From Cylindrotheca closterium (Eukaryota; Bacillariophyta; Bacillariophyceae; Bacillariales; Bacillariaceae), in assembly GCA_933822405.4 (NCBI GenBank), contig CAKOGP040000624.1:1-51594 (forward strand): DNA of 51,594 bases. The letters are read 5' to 3'. The notes beneath the pieces were generated by a model. It was not told where the DNA came from. It made no database searches and saw nothing but the letters and a program-made list of their open reading frames with translations. Of this stretch, positions 1 through 10,610 are shown piece by piece (the stretch's first letter is position 1; each line of letters opens with the position of its first letter). Both the position numbers and the translations under genes were made by a program.

Positions 1-110
1 GGCGATCCGCGCTTAATGTAGTAGCGCATTGGCAATCCGCGCTTAATGTAGTAGCGCATCGGCAATCCGCGCCTAAATGTAAGCGCGGATTGCCAATCCG
101 CGCTTAAATG
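1..110. repeat. Short tandem repeat with a perfect 12-bp inverted repeat
   Basis: Two nearly identical 30-bp units occupy 1-30 and 31-60; each has the core ATCCGCGCTTAATGTAGTAG. A third unit starts at 61 and diverges after about 15 bases. Within it, 61-72 (GGCAATCCGCGC) is the exact reverse complement of 83-94, with a 10-base loop between, so a stable hairpin is possible. A partial fourth unit follows (93-110). The array probably continues to the left of the window. I see no coding potential. It could be the end of a MITE-like element or a small satellite; the sequence alone does not decide. Confidence 0.75.
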
Positions 111-250
111 TTTGTGTGTTCGCGGGTGGCACAATCATTGAATCTACTACGACCCGTTTGAATTGTAAGAAGCTGCGCCAGCTCGGAGAGGAATGTGCCC
201 CGCACGCGCGCTTTCACGTTTTCTGCGCGATGGGCCAGTACGATTGAATG

Positions 251-432
251 TGACTCAGTCAAACTGTACAGTACTTTCATCTGCGTGAAACGAATCGGAA
301 TTTTCTGACGATATGATGACGTCGTCTTTCATAGGGCAAGTTCTCACACCGGTATATATTGGAACTCCGTGTAAAAATGACGTAGTATGACAAAGAAGGA
401 CGTCGGAATCCTTTTTGGATGACACTGACTCA
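251..432. promoter_or_regulatory. Cluster of bZIP-type motifs upstream of the LHC gene
   Basis: Two TGACGT cores (317-322 and 378-383) and two TGACTCA sites (251-257 and 426-432) lie 130 to 310 bp upstream of the LHC start codon at 561. TGACGT is the core bound by CREB-like bZIPs and by stramenopile aureochromes, which are blue-light-responsive bZIP factors; TGACTCA is the AP-1/GCN4 core. The motifs are seen directly; that they control light-responsive transcription of the gene is inference. Confidence 0.4.
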
Positions 433-560
433 CTGACCCATCATCCTTTCGAAGAAAAACTTGATTTTCTTTTTGCACAACATACACTCTCTTGTCATAA
501 AAAATAAACATTCGACCAATCTTTTTGATATATCCGAATTCCAACCACACAAACACAAAC

Positions 561-1360
561 ATGAAGATCTCCGCCGCTCTCACCTTCCTCGTCACCGCCG
601 CCTCTTTTGGTAACTCTTTGGCCTTTGCCCCTGCTTCTCCTGGTGTCAAGAACACCAAGCAACAGACATCGTTGGCTTCCACCCTTCCTCCCAGCAGTGA
701 ATGGAAAGGATATTACACCAACTACGCCGATACACAAGTCGTCTTGACTGGAGCCGATCGAAACTTTGATCCATTGGGCTTCTCCGACAACAATGCGGGA
801 CTCTTCTTTATGCGCGAAGCCGAAATCAAGCACTGCCGTTTGGCCATGTACGTATACAAAATGAAAACGAAAAAAAAGAAAAGGAATATAAGAACAACAT
901 TTGTGTCTGACACCTTTTTTCTTCTCTTTGCTCCTCCACCTTTCTTTTTGCCAATTCTCTCAGGCTCGCTGCTGCCAGTTGGCCCGTGGCGGAACTTTTG
1001 GACCGCCCCATTGCCAATCTCATTGGTCAGCCAGCCATTGTCGATGCCAGCGACAGAAACCCAAGTGTCTTGAATGGAGGACTTGAAAAGATCAGTCCTT
1101 TGTACTGGGCTACCGTTTTGGTTGCTGCTGCTGCCATTGATTTGTACCAAATCAACACGGCAAACGCCAACCCTGATACCTACACTCCAGGTAATTTGGG
1201 TTTTGATCCTCTCGGTCTTTACCCCAAGGATGAGGCCGGTCAAAAGAACATGATGGCCAAGGAATTGCGTAATGGACGCTTGGCCATGATTTCGGTTGCC
1301 GCATTTGCAGCACAAGAATATGTTGCCAATGTCGGCATTGTCGACCAAACGCCACTCTAA
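561..1360 (+). CDS. Light-harvesting chlorophyll-binding protein (LHC/FCP superfamily), plastid-targeted
   Basis: Two exons, 561-847 and 964-1360, joined across a 116-bp GTACGT...CAG intron, give 227 aa in one frame. The N-terminus is a bipartite plastid presequence: hydrophobic signal peptide ending in LAFAP, with Phe at the cleavage site as in diatom plastid proteins. Two LHC-type chlorophyll-binding helices are visible. The first, around residue 90, has EIKHCRLAM, and the splice junction falls inside it, restoring AMLAAASWP. The second, near residue 200, has ELRNGRLAM. Each is preceded by an FDPLG motif. LHC proteins bind chlorophyll and carotenoid in the thylakoid membrane. Subfamily is not settled: the WPVAELLD stretch after helix 1 is seen in Lhcr/Lhcz/RedCAP-like proteins rather than classical FCPs, but I cannot assign it without a tree. 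Upstream bZIP-type motifs fit light regulation. Confidence 0.88.
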
Positions 1361-1956
1361 ACCACAATGGGTTGACTTTTTGAATATATATTTAGTCAGC
1401 AATATATAATATAATATCCTATAGATTCCGCCAGATTATCTGATGCACACTATGAACTTACCTACAGGTGAAAGACACATTTTGATCCAGAAGTGAGCTT
1501 CAGCAGTTTGTACCAAATTGTACGAAACCACCATTGATTCATTGCCTTCCATTCATCTTCGACGCTTTGCAATCCGCCACGATGGCAACGGGAAGATATG
1601 ATAACCAAGCAAAGAATGTAGTATGTTCGTAGCCCAAAGGTAAATTTCAAATTGTTTGAACTGTGCGCTATAGTCATCTATCGTCGTCATTTGGGAGCGA
1701 GTGAGTGAGTTGAATTATCTCACTCCCTCGTCGTCGAATTCAATTTATATTATTTTGGCGCGAACCTCAGTGGACTCATAGGATTGATTTCAGTATCCGC
1801 CGCATACATTTTACAGTATTATTCTCATAGGGCGCAATGCGAAAATATAACTAAAGCCGCATCGCTCTGTTGTGCATTATCATTGTCATCAAAGGCAATA
1901 ATACGGATTGTTGACAGCCACATTATCAGGAAAGGATTGAAATTCTAACACTGACA
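1361..1956. other. Intergenic region, no gene seen
   Basis: About 600 bp between the LHC gene and the SNF2 gene. It is AT-rich just after the LHC stop (likely 3' UTR, about 1375-1425) and contains short direct repeats GAGTGAGTGAG and CTCACTCCCTCG around 1699-1730. I see no open frame with protein-like composition and no RNA gene. Confidence 0.5.
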
Positions 1957-4900
1957 ATGCAGAACCATCACAACCACGTTATTCCACAATCGCAATTGCA
2001 ATTGCAATTGCAATCCAACCAGCCACAATCCTCAAATCCTGCGTCATCAGCAGCCAATCATCATCATCATCATCATCATCATTATGCTCATCAACAACAA
2101 GCGTATGCTTCGTATGCCACCATGAGGCCAGCGTTGAGTTATCCAAACCATCCACCGCCGCAGCATCAGTATGCTGGATACAACCATAATAGTTATTGCA
2201 ATCATCAAGCACCACCAATGACATTTTCTCAACCGCCTCCTCCTCCTCAATCTTCTTCTTCTTCTTCTTCTTCTGGAACGACACCCTCCCATCAAGTCAA
2301 ACCAAGAAAGGTCACTCCACCCAAAGCGCCACCAGCAGCATCGGCCTCTCGTCGCTCGGAACGCAAGCGCAAGTCGACATTGGTCTATGTGGATGGACAT
2401 GCCGTCTTGAGGCAAAACAATTACGAAGTCAAGGGTGGGGAATATGTGCATGGACACGTGTATTCCAACGCCCCTCGTCCCAGCAAGCGGACCCGCGTCG
2501 ATCGCAATCATGGCAATATCATGGCAACCAAAACCCCAAACACGGAACCAGCACCAAGAGTGGTTTCGGCCCATGAAGTCCAACGCAAACATCACAATGC
2601 GCGTGTCCAAGCCGTGGTCCGCCAGAACGAAGGATTGCGATGGAACTTTTTGGGCCAGCATGTGGACTTGTTGCAGCATTTTTGCGAACCGAAAGTCTTG
2701 GCCGACCTAAAGAACAAGAATAGCAGCAACCGAGAAAACTATAGTATATACCAACCTTTGGATCTTTTGACAGAAGCACCAAAGGCAGTCCAAGCTACAT
2801 TGCGAGATTATCAGCTACAAGGTTTGACCTTTATGGCCAACATGCACAATCAAAATCTTTCCATGATTTTGGGAGATGAAATGGGATTGGTACGTCTTAT
2901 AAATGTGTATTCTGCGCTTTCTGGATTCTCATTTTTTGCATACCGGTAGCACAAATGTCTCATCTCACAATATATTATATCTATCATGGATTCATATTCA
3001 TTTTTCCCGATTTTTTTTTCTATTTGCAGGGCAAAACATTGCAAACCATTTCCTTTCTGTGCTGGCTGAAAGAGAATCGTGGCGTTACTGGACCCAGTCT
3101 CGTCATTTGTCCCCTCTCGGTCTTGTCCAGTTGGTGCAAGGAAATGGCCCAATGGGCACCAACGCTCAAGTTTTTCCGCATGCACGCCTCCAGCCCGACC
3201 GAGCAAATGCATCAAAAACACGAATTGACGACCAATGCTTGCCATTACGATGTCATTTTGACCACCTACGAAATGGCCAAGGTGCCCCTGATGCGTTCCT
3301 TTTACAGTCGATTGCATTTCAATTATTTGGTATTGGACGAAGGCCACAAGATCAAGGGTCACGAAACCCAAATTGCGCAAGCCGTGCGGAGCATCCATGC
3401 CGGCAACCAATTGATTCTCACGGGAACACCCCTGCAAAACAACATGGTCGAACTCTGGTCGCTCTTGCAATTCTTGTATCCTGCCATTTTTACCACCAGC
3501 GAACCATTTGCCAAGGCCTTTTGCCTGGCGGAAAATGTCATTGACAAGGGATTTTTGCAGCAATCGCACCAACTGCTCAATTTGTTCATGTTGCGTCGAC
3601 TCAAGCAAAAGGTCGAGACTTTTATTCCAGCAAAACTAGAGACCAAGGTCTATTGCCCACTGTCGAAAACGCAATCCTTTTGGTACCGATCGCTGCTCAT
3701 GAAGGATTTGTCCAAATTGGCCAGTGCCGAAGACCAAGGAAGTGATGCCCTGGAAGGCAATGCTCAAAAGCATACCGTTCTCAAGTCGCTCTTTATGCAA
3801 TTGCGAAAGTGTTGCAACCATCCATTTGTCTTTGACGGGGCCGAAATGGATCCGGGACAAACAACCTTGGAAGAACTAGTGGCAGCCTCTGGGAAATTGA
3901 GCGTCTTGGACATGCTGCTCCAGCGACTCTTTCGAGACAATCATCGAGCAGTGGTCTTTTCGCAATTTACTTCCATCTTGGATATCATTGAAGACTATTG
4001 CCGTTTGCGCGGATGGAAGTACTGTCGTTTGGACGGGAGCACGGAACGGGCACGTCGCAGCTATTACATCAATCGATTCAACGAACCCGATTCTCCCTTT
4101 TTCTTGTTTCTGGTGTCGACTCGGAGTGGCGGAATGGGATTGAATCTGCAAACGGCCGATACCTGCATCCTGTTTGACAGCGATTGGAATCCTCAATCCG
4201 ACATTCAAGCCATGGGGCGTGTCCACCGGATCGGGCAAACCAAAACAGTCCATGTCTATCGATTGGTCAGCTCTGGAACGGTGGAGGAACGCATGTTGCA
4301 ACGGGCAGAGAAGAAACTCTTGTTGGAAATGGTCAATCAAGAATCCAAAGAAAGTGGCGAGGACGAAAGAGTCCGTGGGCTGTCGGCGGCAGAGCTACTG
4401 GAGGATATCAAGTTTGGCTCACAGGCAGTCTTTGGTGATTCGGCCAATAATGAATTGCCGTCGTGGCAAGACATTGATACCATTACTGACCGAGAACGAA
4501 AAGAGTCGGATTCCGTCGGCAAACTTCATGGAAATAAACAACATTCTGCAAAGGAATTTGATGCGGAGAAAGCCTTTGGAGAAACCCAAACGTTTGGAGG
4601 GATTGACTTTCGAGCGGTTCGTAAGCAGCAGGAAGACCTTCTGAAATCCAAGATTCCACAAAACCTAAAAGGTATTGGCAATCTGTGGCAAGAAATCTCC
4701 CAACTCAAGAGCAAGCGCGAACGTAAGAACCGTATCATGATGGTCGAAAGTAATGGATCGGGATACGGCAAACCTGTTCCTGTCCTCAAGTCGAACGACT
4801 ATGACTTGGAGAATGGTGAATCTTCTGTCTTTGATCGTGAATTGAAGAAAGACCGAAAGGCCAAGTTTAAAGTGGCAAAGAAGAAAGTGGAAGGACCTAC

Positions 4901-6024
4901 TTTTGACAACCAAGACTTTTGTCAGGTACGATGTGTTCTCGATAGCATGATCAATTACTGGTTGGCAGTATTGCATTCTAACCTCTTGTGTCTTTTGATA
5001 GGTCTGTGGTGATGGTGGCAGTTTGGTATGTTGCGGGCGATGTCCATGCTCTGTTCATTTGAAATGCGTTGGCTTGAAGCGAGCCAAGGACTTTCTAGCT
5101 TGTACGCATCATCGCTGTACCGGCTGTGGAAAGAATCGGCAATGCGCAGGTGGACTACTATATCCATGCCAGGCATGCCCCAATGCCTACTGCGAGGATT
5201 GTCTTCCAAAAAATGGAGTCACTTACTTGGAGAACGTGCCACGCTTTGATGCCTTGAAATTCGACAGTGCGAACAGTCCAGTTGTTTACATTATTTGCAG
5301 CAACCAGTGCCGTGCTGTGGCAAAGCAAGAATTTGGATACGTTCAAAAGCCAAGCAATGGTGGCAAACGAAAGTGTCTCAGACCGCTTGATGTTTCCTTT
5401 GGGTTCGGAGCTACCAAGAGTTTGGAGGCAGAGCTATCAGAGCTACAAAAGGAACAAAAGGAACAGGAAACTGGAACCAACTCTACCTCTGAGAAGGTGC
5501 GCCGTGGTGGAAGAATCCCTTCAAAAATTGAATCCTTGCCCCAAATCAAGAAAAACCCAGACAGTAATTCTTGTGAAGAATATCGTCGTTGGAAGGCCCT
5601 GCCCATCTCCGAGCGAGCGATTGAGAAAGTTTGCCTTAGCACTGGCAAAGTCTTGGACGTATGCGCCAACTTCAAGGATGCTTTTAAAAACAGTCGACTA
5701 AGCCCTACAACCCTCTATGATCGGCTTCGAAAGCAAAGCCCAAGTGAATGCGACGGCTTCCTGTGGAAGTTGACCACAGTGTGCGAGGCCGGTGAGCAAA
5801 GCGTTGCGAAAGGGAATGATTCTTGTGCAACGACTGCATCTTCAAGTATTTCGAGTGATAGCACTAGCAGTGACGGCAAATTATCGCCACCAAACGAGGA
5901 AACCTCTTCGATGAATCTGAATGAAGCCCAACCTAAATCGCCAGCCACTTCGCTACCAAACGAGGAAACCGTTTCGATGGATGAAGCCCAACCTGATCCG
6001 GCAGCCACTTGCGCCTGTAGTTAG
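1957..6024 (+). CDS. ISWI-like SNF2 chromatin-remodelling ATPase with C-terminal PHD-type zinc fingers
   Basis: Three exons, 1957-2889, 3030-4925 and 5002-6024, give 1283 aa; both introns are phase 0. Residues 1-200 are disordered (poly-His run near residues 30-40, Pro-rich, basic). The SNF2 ATPase follows: Walker A DEMGLGKT is rebuilt across intron 1 (about residues 306-314), the motif II box is DEGH (414-417), then LTGTPLQNN, and the helicase C lobe with YCRLDGST and GRVHRIGQTKT. LMQLRKCCNHPFVFDGAE-like wording is most similar to ISWI/SMARCA5. From about residue 941 a PHD-like C4HC3 finger (CxxCGDGGSLVCC...SVHLKCVGL) runs into a second Cys/His cluster (HHRCTGCGKN...CQACPNAYCEDCLP). No HAND-SANT-SLIDE module, normally diagnostic for ISWI, is visible. 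The C-terminus has a tandem PNEET.SM..EAQP repeat. The family uses ATP to slide nucleosomes; PHD fingers usually read histone H3 tails. It is nuclear by inference. Confidence 0.9.
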
Positions 6025-6236
6025 CTAAAAATAGAATCTAGATCGAGAAACAAACTCATGGCCGCTTTTGGCGAAAGGCATACGCTTGCATTGATATTCA
6101 TTCAATTGCTGAGTTTTGAAAACATGAGAACAGGCGAGTGGTTCATAAATGTGGCACAAAGGAAAGGAACTGAAACAACATCACTAAGTGACTTGAGTGA
6201 CGTAGAAAGAAGAATGGAAGTTCCAAGGATCCATCA

Positions 6237-7150
6237 TTATGGCATTGTTCCGAGGGTATTGGCATGATTGGAGCTGGATTCATCGGTCATCAATACCTGA
6301 ATGAGGTTGATGGATGTCAAGTCGGCCCACTGAATGTCATCCAAGACCATCACAAGAGGCTTGAAGAATGTTGCCGCACTGCGGAAGAAGGTGCGAATCG
6401 CATGGTTGACACGTTCTTTGTTGGCTCCGTAGTCTCCACCGGCGATATCTTCCTGTGCCAAGAGGAGATCAGATGAACCAACAACGTCTTTAATCTCAGG
6501 AAGGATCATGGCGAGTGTGGGCAACTCTGGCCCAACATTGTTTATGATCATCTTGCGAATATCTTCAAAGTCCATGTGCTCGGAATAGTTCTTGCGATGC
6601 AGTATTTTGCCACAGATGTGACGTCCAGCTGCTCCAATACCAGCATATGGCTCATCGCACAGCTTTTGATCGAACTTGCCCGTAGCAAAGATTCCGCTGT
6701 CCTTGACAACAGAGTCGGCAACAGTCACAGCGAGAGCTGTCTTACCAGTTCCTGATATTCCTGAAATATAGATGAGCTTGTTATTACCGGTGTTTACAAG
6801 ATCATCGAGGCATTTTTGAATCGCCTTCGTCTCCTTCTGGCGTCCGTAGAATCCGAGCTGAGACTTTTTGGTATCTAGCTCCTTCCCCGAGAAGAATCGG
6901 CGATTGAACTTATCTCAGTGCAATTCGGCATCGAAATGGAAGTTGTGTCGTTGCCAACAGAACGTAAGATTGGCCTACTGCTGGCAGCTTTGCTGAATCT
7001 AGACACACTTCCTTGAATGGAGAAGGTAGCAGAACCGTCAGCATCCAATCGAAAAATATTTCGGAGCGAGAACAAATGGACGAGGGAAAAAATTCGAGGT
7101 AAGAACGAGACAAGTGCTTGGGCGAGGAGAGCAGGAACGGCACTTTTCAT
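6237..7150 (-). pseudogene. Fragment of an AAA_16/NACHT-like ATPase, frameshifted and truncated
   Basis: On the minus strand, from about 6905 to 6237, one frame encodes a clear P-loop ATPase segment: GFYGRQKE, Walker A GISGTGKTALA (about 6760), then FKPLVMVLDDIQWADLTS, a Walker B/sensor typical of AAA_16 predicted ATPases found in large diatom kinase, LRR or cyclase proteins. The frame is closed by TGA just upstream (near 6912) and the domain stops abruptly at 6237, just where the post-Walker-B strand should follow. Upstream, another frame opens with ATG at 7150 and runs to about 6875; its hydrophobic start (LLAQALVSFLPRIF) is not recognisable. The two frames overlap near 6880-6905, so a single-base lesion could join them. 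I read this as a decayed partial copy; an undetected intron is the alternative. Confidence 0.55.
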
Positions 7151-7390
7151 ATTACATGTTGGTTGTTGAAGTCTTTTATGACTTTCGAACAGTATTTTTG
7201 CGAAACTTTTGGGGAATTTAAAATGTGTCCGGTCGAACATTGAGGAACAATACGACTTATTCACGCGATTGGATTTCGCCAGATCTTTACCGTTGTGATA
7301 TCTCGCTGTATTGTACCAGGGTATCAAGTTCAAAGTGTGCTCATGAATTTCAGAACCTCATAAATTCACTTGTACGAAACTCTATCAGCC

Positions 7391-7822
7391 ATGTCTATCT
7401 CAATTCTACAAGCCGGTCCTGCTATCATGTATGGCGGCCTTGCCCTTGGATTGGGATATGGAACCTTTGTGCGTGAGAAGGAACCCTCCTGGAAGATGCC
7501 AGCCATCATATCCGCAGGATTCTTTTGTTTTACCGCGTTCACTGTCTATCAAGAAGGCCTCCTCGGTGTAATCCCCAATCATACTTCGAATTACTGGGGT
7601 AATCAAGTCTGGTATGATCTGCTGTACTCCGTGGGCCTCTTTTGGTTTGCTCTTGTACAACGTGCGAAGAAGGTCGGAATGCCTTTGTTGCCTTGGTTCA
7701 TTTATGTCATTTGCACTGCAAGCATTGGTGGATTGCACATGTATGCTCGAATCTTGCACCTTGAAGAAGAGAAAGGTAAAAGGGATGATGGTCCTGTCAA
7801 TGCCAACTCTGGTCTCCTCTAA
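7391..7822 (+). CDS. Small four-helix membrane protein, possibly DUF2834-like
   Basis: Single exon, 143 aa. Four hydrophobic segments are evident: about residues 5-24 (AIMYGGLALGLGYG), 35-53, 72-89 (LLYSVGLFWFALV) and 101-118 (PWFIYVICTASIGG). The central part, GNQVWYDLLYSVGLFWFALVQRAKK followed by a Pro-Trp helix, resembles the pattern of the small bacterial DUF2834 family (NQVWGDLxxSL...RDAR..G...PWP), but I cannot confirm this by eye. The start was taken at the first ATG in frame; an upstream in-frame TTG at 7370 is not expected to be used. There is no plastid presequence. The function is unknown. Confidence 0.65.
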   Translation: MSISILQAGPAIMYGGLALGLGYGTFVREKEPSWKMPAIISAGFFCFTAFTVYQEGLLGVIPNHTSNYWGNQVWYDLLYSVGLFWFALVQRAKKVGMPLLPWFIYVICTASIGGLHMYARILHLEEEKGKRDDGPVNANSGLL

Positions 7823-7993
7823 AAATGTGTCATTTGCGATGACTTCTAAGGTTTAGCTTATAAGAAACTATAAATTTTAAGGAAACTACAGTAGGACTAT
7901 ACAGCGAGTCGTTCGATATTTTGAAAAATTGTTCTCCTTTCAGTATCAGTGCATATTATTGCATTTATCAGGTAATCACAGTGCAGCGCAGTA

Positions 7994-8013
7994 CAGTGCA
8001 GTGCACTGCACTG
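7994..8013. repeat. Perfect 20-bp palindrome built of CAGTG/CACTG units
   Basis: CAGTGCAGTGCACTGCACTG is its own reverse complement. It sits between the convergent ends of the small membrane-protein gene (plus) and the PhoX-like gene (minus), in a stretch rich in GTGCA repeats (7981-8016). It could fold in the transcripts of either gene or act as a protein-binding palindrome. No function is known to me. Confidence 0.7.
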
Positions 8014-8117
8014 CACCCCCTGTCGTTACTGCTGCTTCTATGGGGTTAGGAAACAGCACGCAAAATTATACCAAATGCTGGGCACGCTAATTTGTCCCAT
8101 TTATTTCCGAAATGTTA

Positions 8118-10536
8118 TTACAAGCTGGCTTGACTAATTGCATGATACTTGACATTCAAAGTGCGTCCATGAAAGGGAAGCCCGTCCTCTCTCCAGACGT
8201 CAAAGATTAAGCCATTATGCTGAAAGGACACGTACATGTGCATTCCATCGGGTGAAAAATCCAGTCCAGTCGTTTCGTCACTTAGCGATTCACTCTCCAG
8301 TATGCTGAAATACCATCCATGTTCATCCCTCGCATGGACACCATTTTCCTTGCCGCCCTCTTCGCAAAAGTACAACATACCATTGTGAATCAATCGCTTC
8401 ATTTGATCGGGATGTCCATCAAAGATGCCTGATACTGTTGAATGAACTTCATAGGTTTTCGAGTCCAAATTCAAAATGAATAGCTCTTTCTGTACCTTCG
8501 ACACGAAAAAGAGTTGATCGTTGTAGGCATCAATTCCTTCGGAATGCTTGTAATACTGTTGAGAATTCATCTTAGCAGTTTCGCGATCAGTGGTCCAGTA
8601 GTAGCTTCCAGACGTGTTGTTATTCTCAGCAGTCGGTTCGAGCACTAAATATTCTAGCGTTCCCAGATCATGCAGAATTTTCCAAGGATCTTCCCAGTCG
8701 GGATTACTGGGAATAATTCGTCGTAAAGGGCCCCGTTCCTTATCTTCGGTCACATAGAACGCGGGTTTTTGAGGATTGCGAGCATCATAGGCAAAGGCTT
8801 CGAAATATCCTGTATCCAGTGTTGACAGTGGCTCGGGAGGATGAATACCAAAAGGATCGACTTGATAAGCCTCGCCACCATTGATTTCTTCACAGGAGAC
8901 TATGGGATTCAACGAATGTAATGAAATATAATGGGTTAGCCAATGACGACATTGAATCCATCGCCCCGCCTGTTTTTCATCAATACTTACCCCAAGTTCC
9001 CCACGGTGTAGGTCCACCACTGCAATTCATGGTGGTTCCATCCAATAATCGTCTATAATCCACTACATGTCCGTCCTTGTCAAAATAAATGCCCCCCACT
9101 CCTCCTCTTCCCGTTTCTTTTACCTCCGAATTGGAAACATACACCCAACCTCCAGTTTCGAACCATGGGAAAATGGCGGCTCCATCTGGTTTTTCGTGAA
9201 AGTCTTCGTTGCTAGTGGATGCGGGTGAAAATCCAGTCAGAGTGACTGGTTTTCCTGAAGTGGCAATAATTCGACTGCTCAGGCCTTCACTCAAGAGTAA
9301 TCCGTTGGATTTTACCGTCAATTTGCCAGGAATATACGTGGCGACATTTTCTTCTGTCGGTGACACGCTTTCCATAGTAGGTGCTATAGTGGGTGGTGAC
9401 GTAGGAGCACTGGTTTTGGGTGGTAGCGTTGGTATCCGTGTCGAAACCGGGAATGTGGTCGGGGTGGGTTCCTTATTGGAGGGTGCCTTGAATGGCGCTT
9501 CTGCCGAAATGTCGGCAACGTTGTCCGCATTTTGGCTATTGCTTGTTTCGTTCGACTCGTGAATTTCATTCGAAGACAAGGCGATTGCTATGACAGCTAC
9601 AACGACGATTGCCACCATTGAACAAACCAAGAATTTGTACTTCAAGGGCTTGGGAAAAACTCTTCGCTTGCGAGAAACTCTTTGCCACCATGATTCCACT
9701 GATTCCTCTTTGTCACTATGCGGAAATACTTCCAATCGACTACCATGCTGAACTTCCCAGATGGATATTTGATTTTCTTTTTCGCTTGACGAAGAGGAGG
9801 TTACAGTATCGGTAGAGGCTTTGACGAGTTCCTCGCTCCGTCGATATCGCAAGCTTCTTTGACGGGATACCGAGTAGTCCCGATTACTGTCTCGTGATCT
9901 TGACGAATGATGTGGCCTCCTATGTCTGTGTCTACGTTTTGAAGAATTTGACAGGTCTGAAGAATGGCCGTTGCGGCTAGACCGATGGCGACGATGATGG
10001 TGGTGGCGACGAGCAGTACCTATGGCATCATCTCTGTCTTCGTGATTGCGGGAAGTGGAATGTCTCTTGCTGGTTTTGATGCCACCCTCGCTTTTGCCCG
10101 AGCTGCTATTTCGAACTCGTCCGTGATGCCTAGAATCTCGGTAGTTGCGCCGATGCTTGCGAGGACTTGATATCGAGTTGGCTGTGTCACCATCTCCGCT
10201 CAATGATAATGTAGTGTTTATGTCCTCCTCCTCATTATTGCTCAAACTGCTGTGCCGAGATCTTTCATTCGTTATAGAAACTGGACTATTGTGTCGGCGT
10301 GTTCGATGGTGAGGGTCAGATGTAGAGCCCATTTTCTCGATAGGTTTGATGGGTATTATTGCTTCATTCATCATGAGCGTTGTAGTAATAAAATCAATCT
10401 TTTGTTGTTTGGGGGTTGTGGATTTTTGGAGGAGTACGCGTGGTCGCGGAAACATATTCGGATAGCGACTGACTCGCTTGCGCGAGCATCGTACAGTACA
10501 AGTATAATATATCTTTTCCAAAAATGACTGTTCCAT
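8118..10536 (-). CDS. Type II membrane protein with PhoX/DUF839-type ectodomain (putative phosphatase-like)
   Basis: Two exons on the minus strand, 10536-8991 and 8899-8118, joined across a 91-bp GTAAGT...TAG intron, give 775 aa. Residues 1-295 are hydrophilic and very rich in Arg, His and Ser, including RS-like stretches (SRSRDSNRD, SVSRQRSLRYRR). One transmembrane helix follows (about 300-321), then a Pro/Thr stalk (about 345-400, repeated PT-P motifs) and a DUF839 domain. The splice rebuilds GGPTPWGTWVSCEE, close to the TPWGTW-x-x-CEE signature of PhoX-type proteins; PDGAAIFPWFETGGWVYVSN and LDFSPDGMHMYVSFQHNG also fit the beta-propeller. PhoX enzymes are Ca/Fe-dependent extracellular alkaline phosphatases; whether this one is active is unknown. 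Later ATGs (residues 28, 55 or 69) are possible starts. It shares a 74-bp promoter with the divergent ATPase gene at 10611. Confidence 0.82.
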
Positions 10537-10598
10537 TTCGACGTTGACCTCGACTAGACCGACTATTAGGAAAGATTTTCACAATGACTCTGTAGTAG

Positions 10599-10606
10599 TA
10601 CCGGTA
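10599..10606. promoter_or_regulatory. TACCGGTA palindrome in the divergent promoter
   Basis: This exact 8-bp palindrome lies in the 74-bp gap between two divergent start codons (10536 minus, 10611 plus). The same octamer recurs next to other start codons in the window (14692, 24815, 42391), so it is a candidate core-promoter or 5' UTR element. Confidence 0.4.
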
Positions 10607-10610
10607 TAAC

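Noticed and set aside
722..1402. 226-codon minus-strand open frame across the LHC gene
   Set aside because: It crosses the LHC intron and both exons in antisense; no family resemblance, while the sense strand is clearly coding.
2047..2679. 210-codon minus-strand open frame over the 5' part of the SNF2 gene
   Set aside because: Mirror of His/Ser/Pro trinucleotide repeats (it encodes Met and Arg runs); the sense frame continues into the ATPase.
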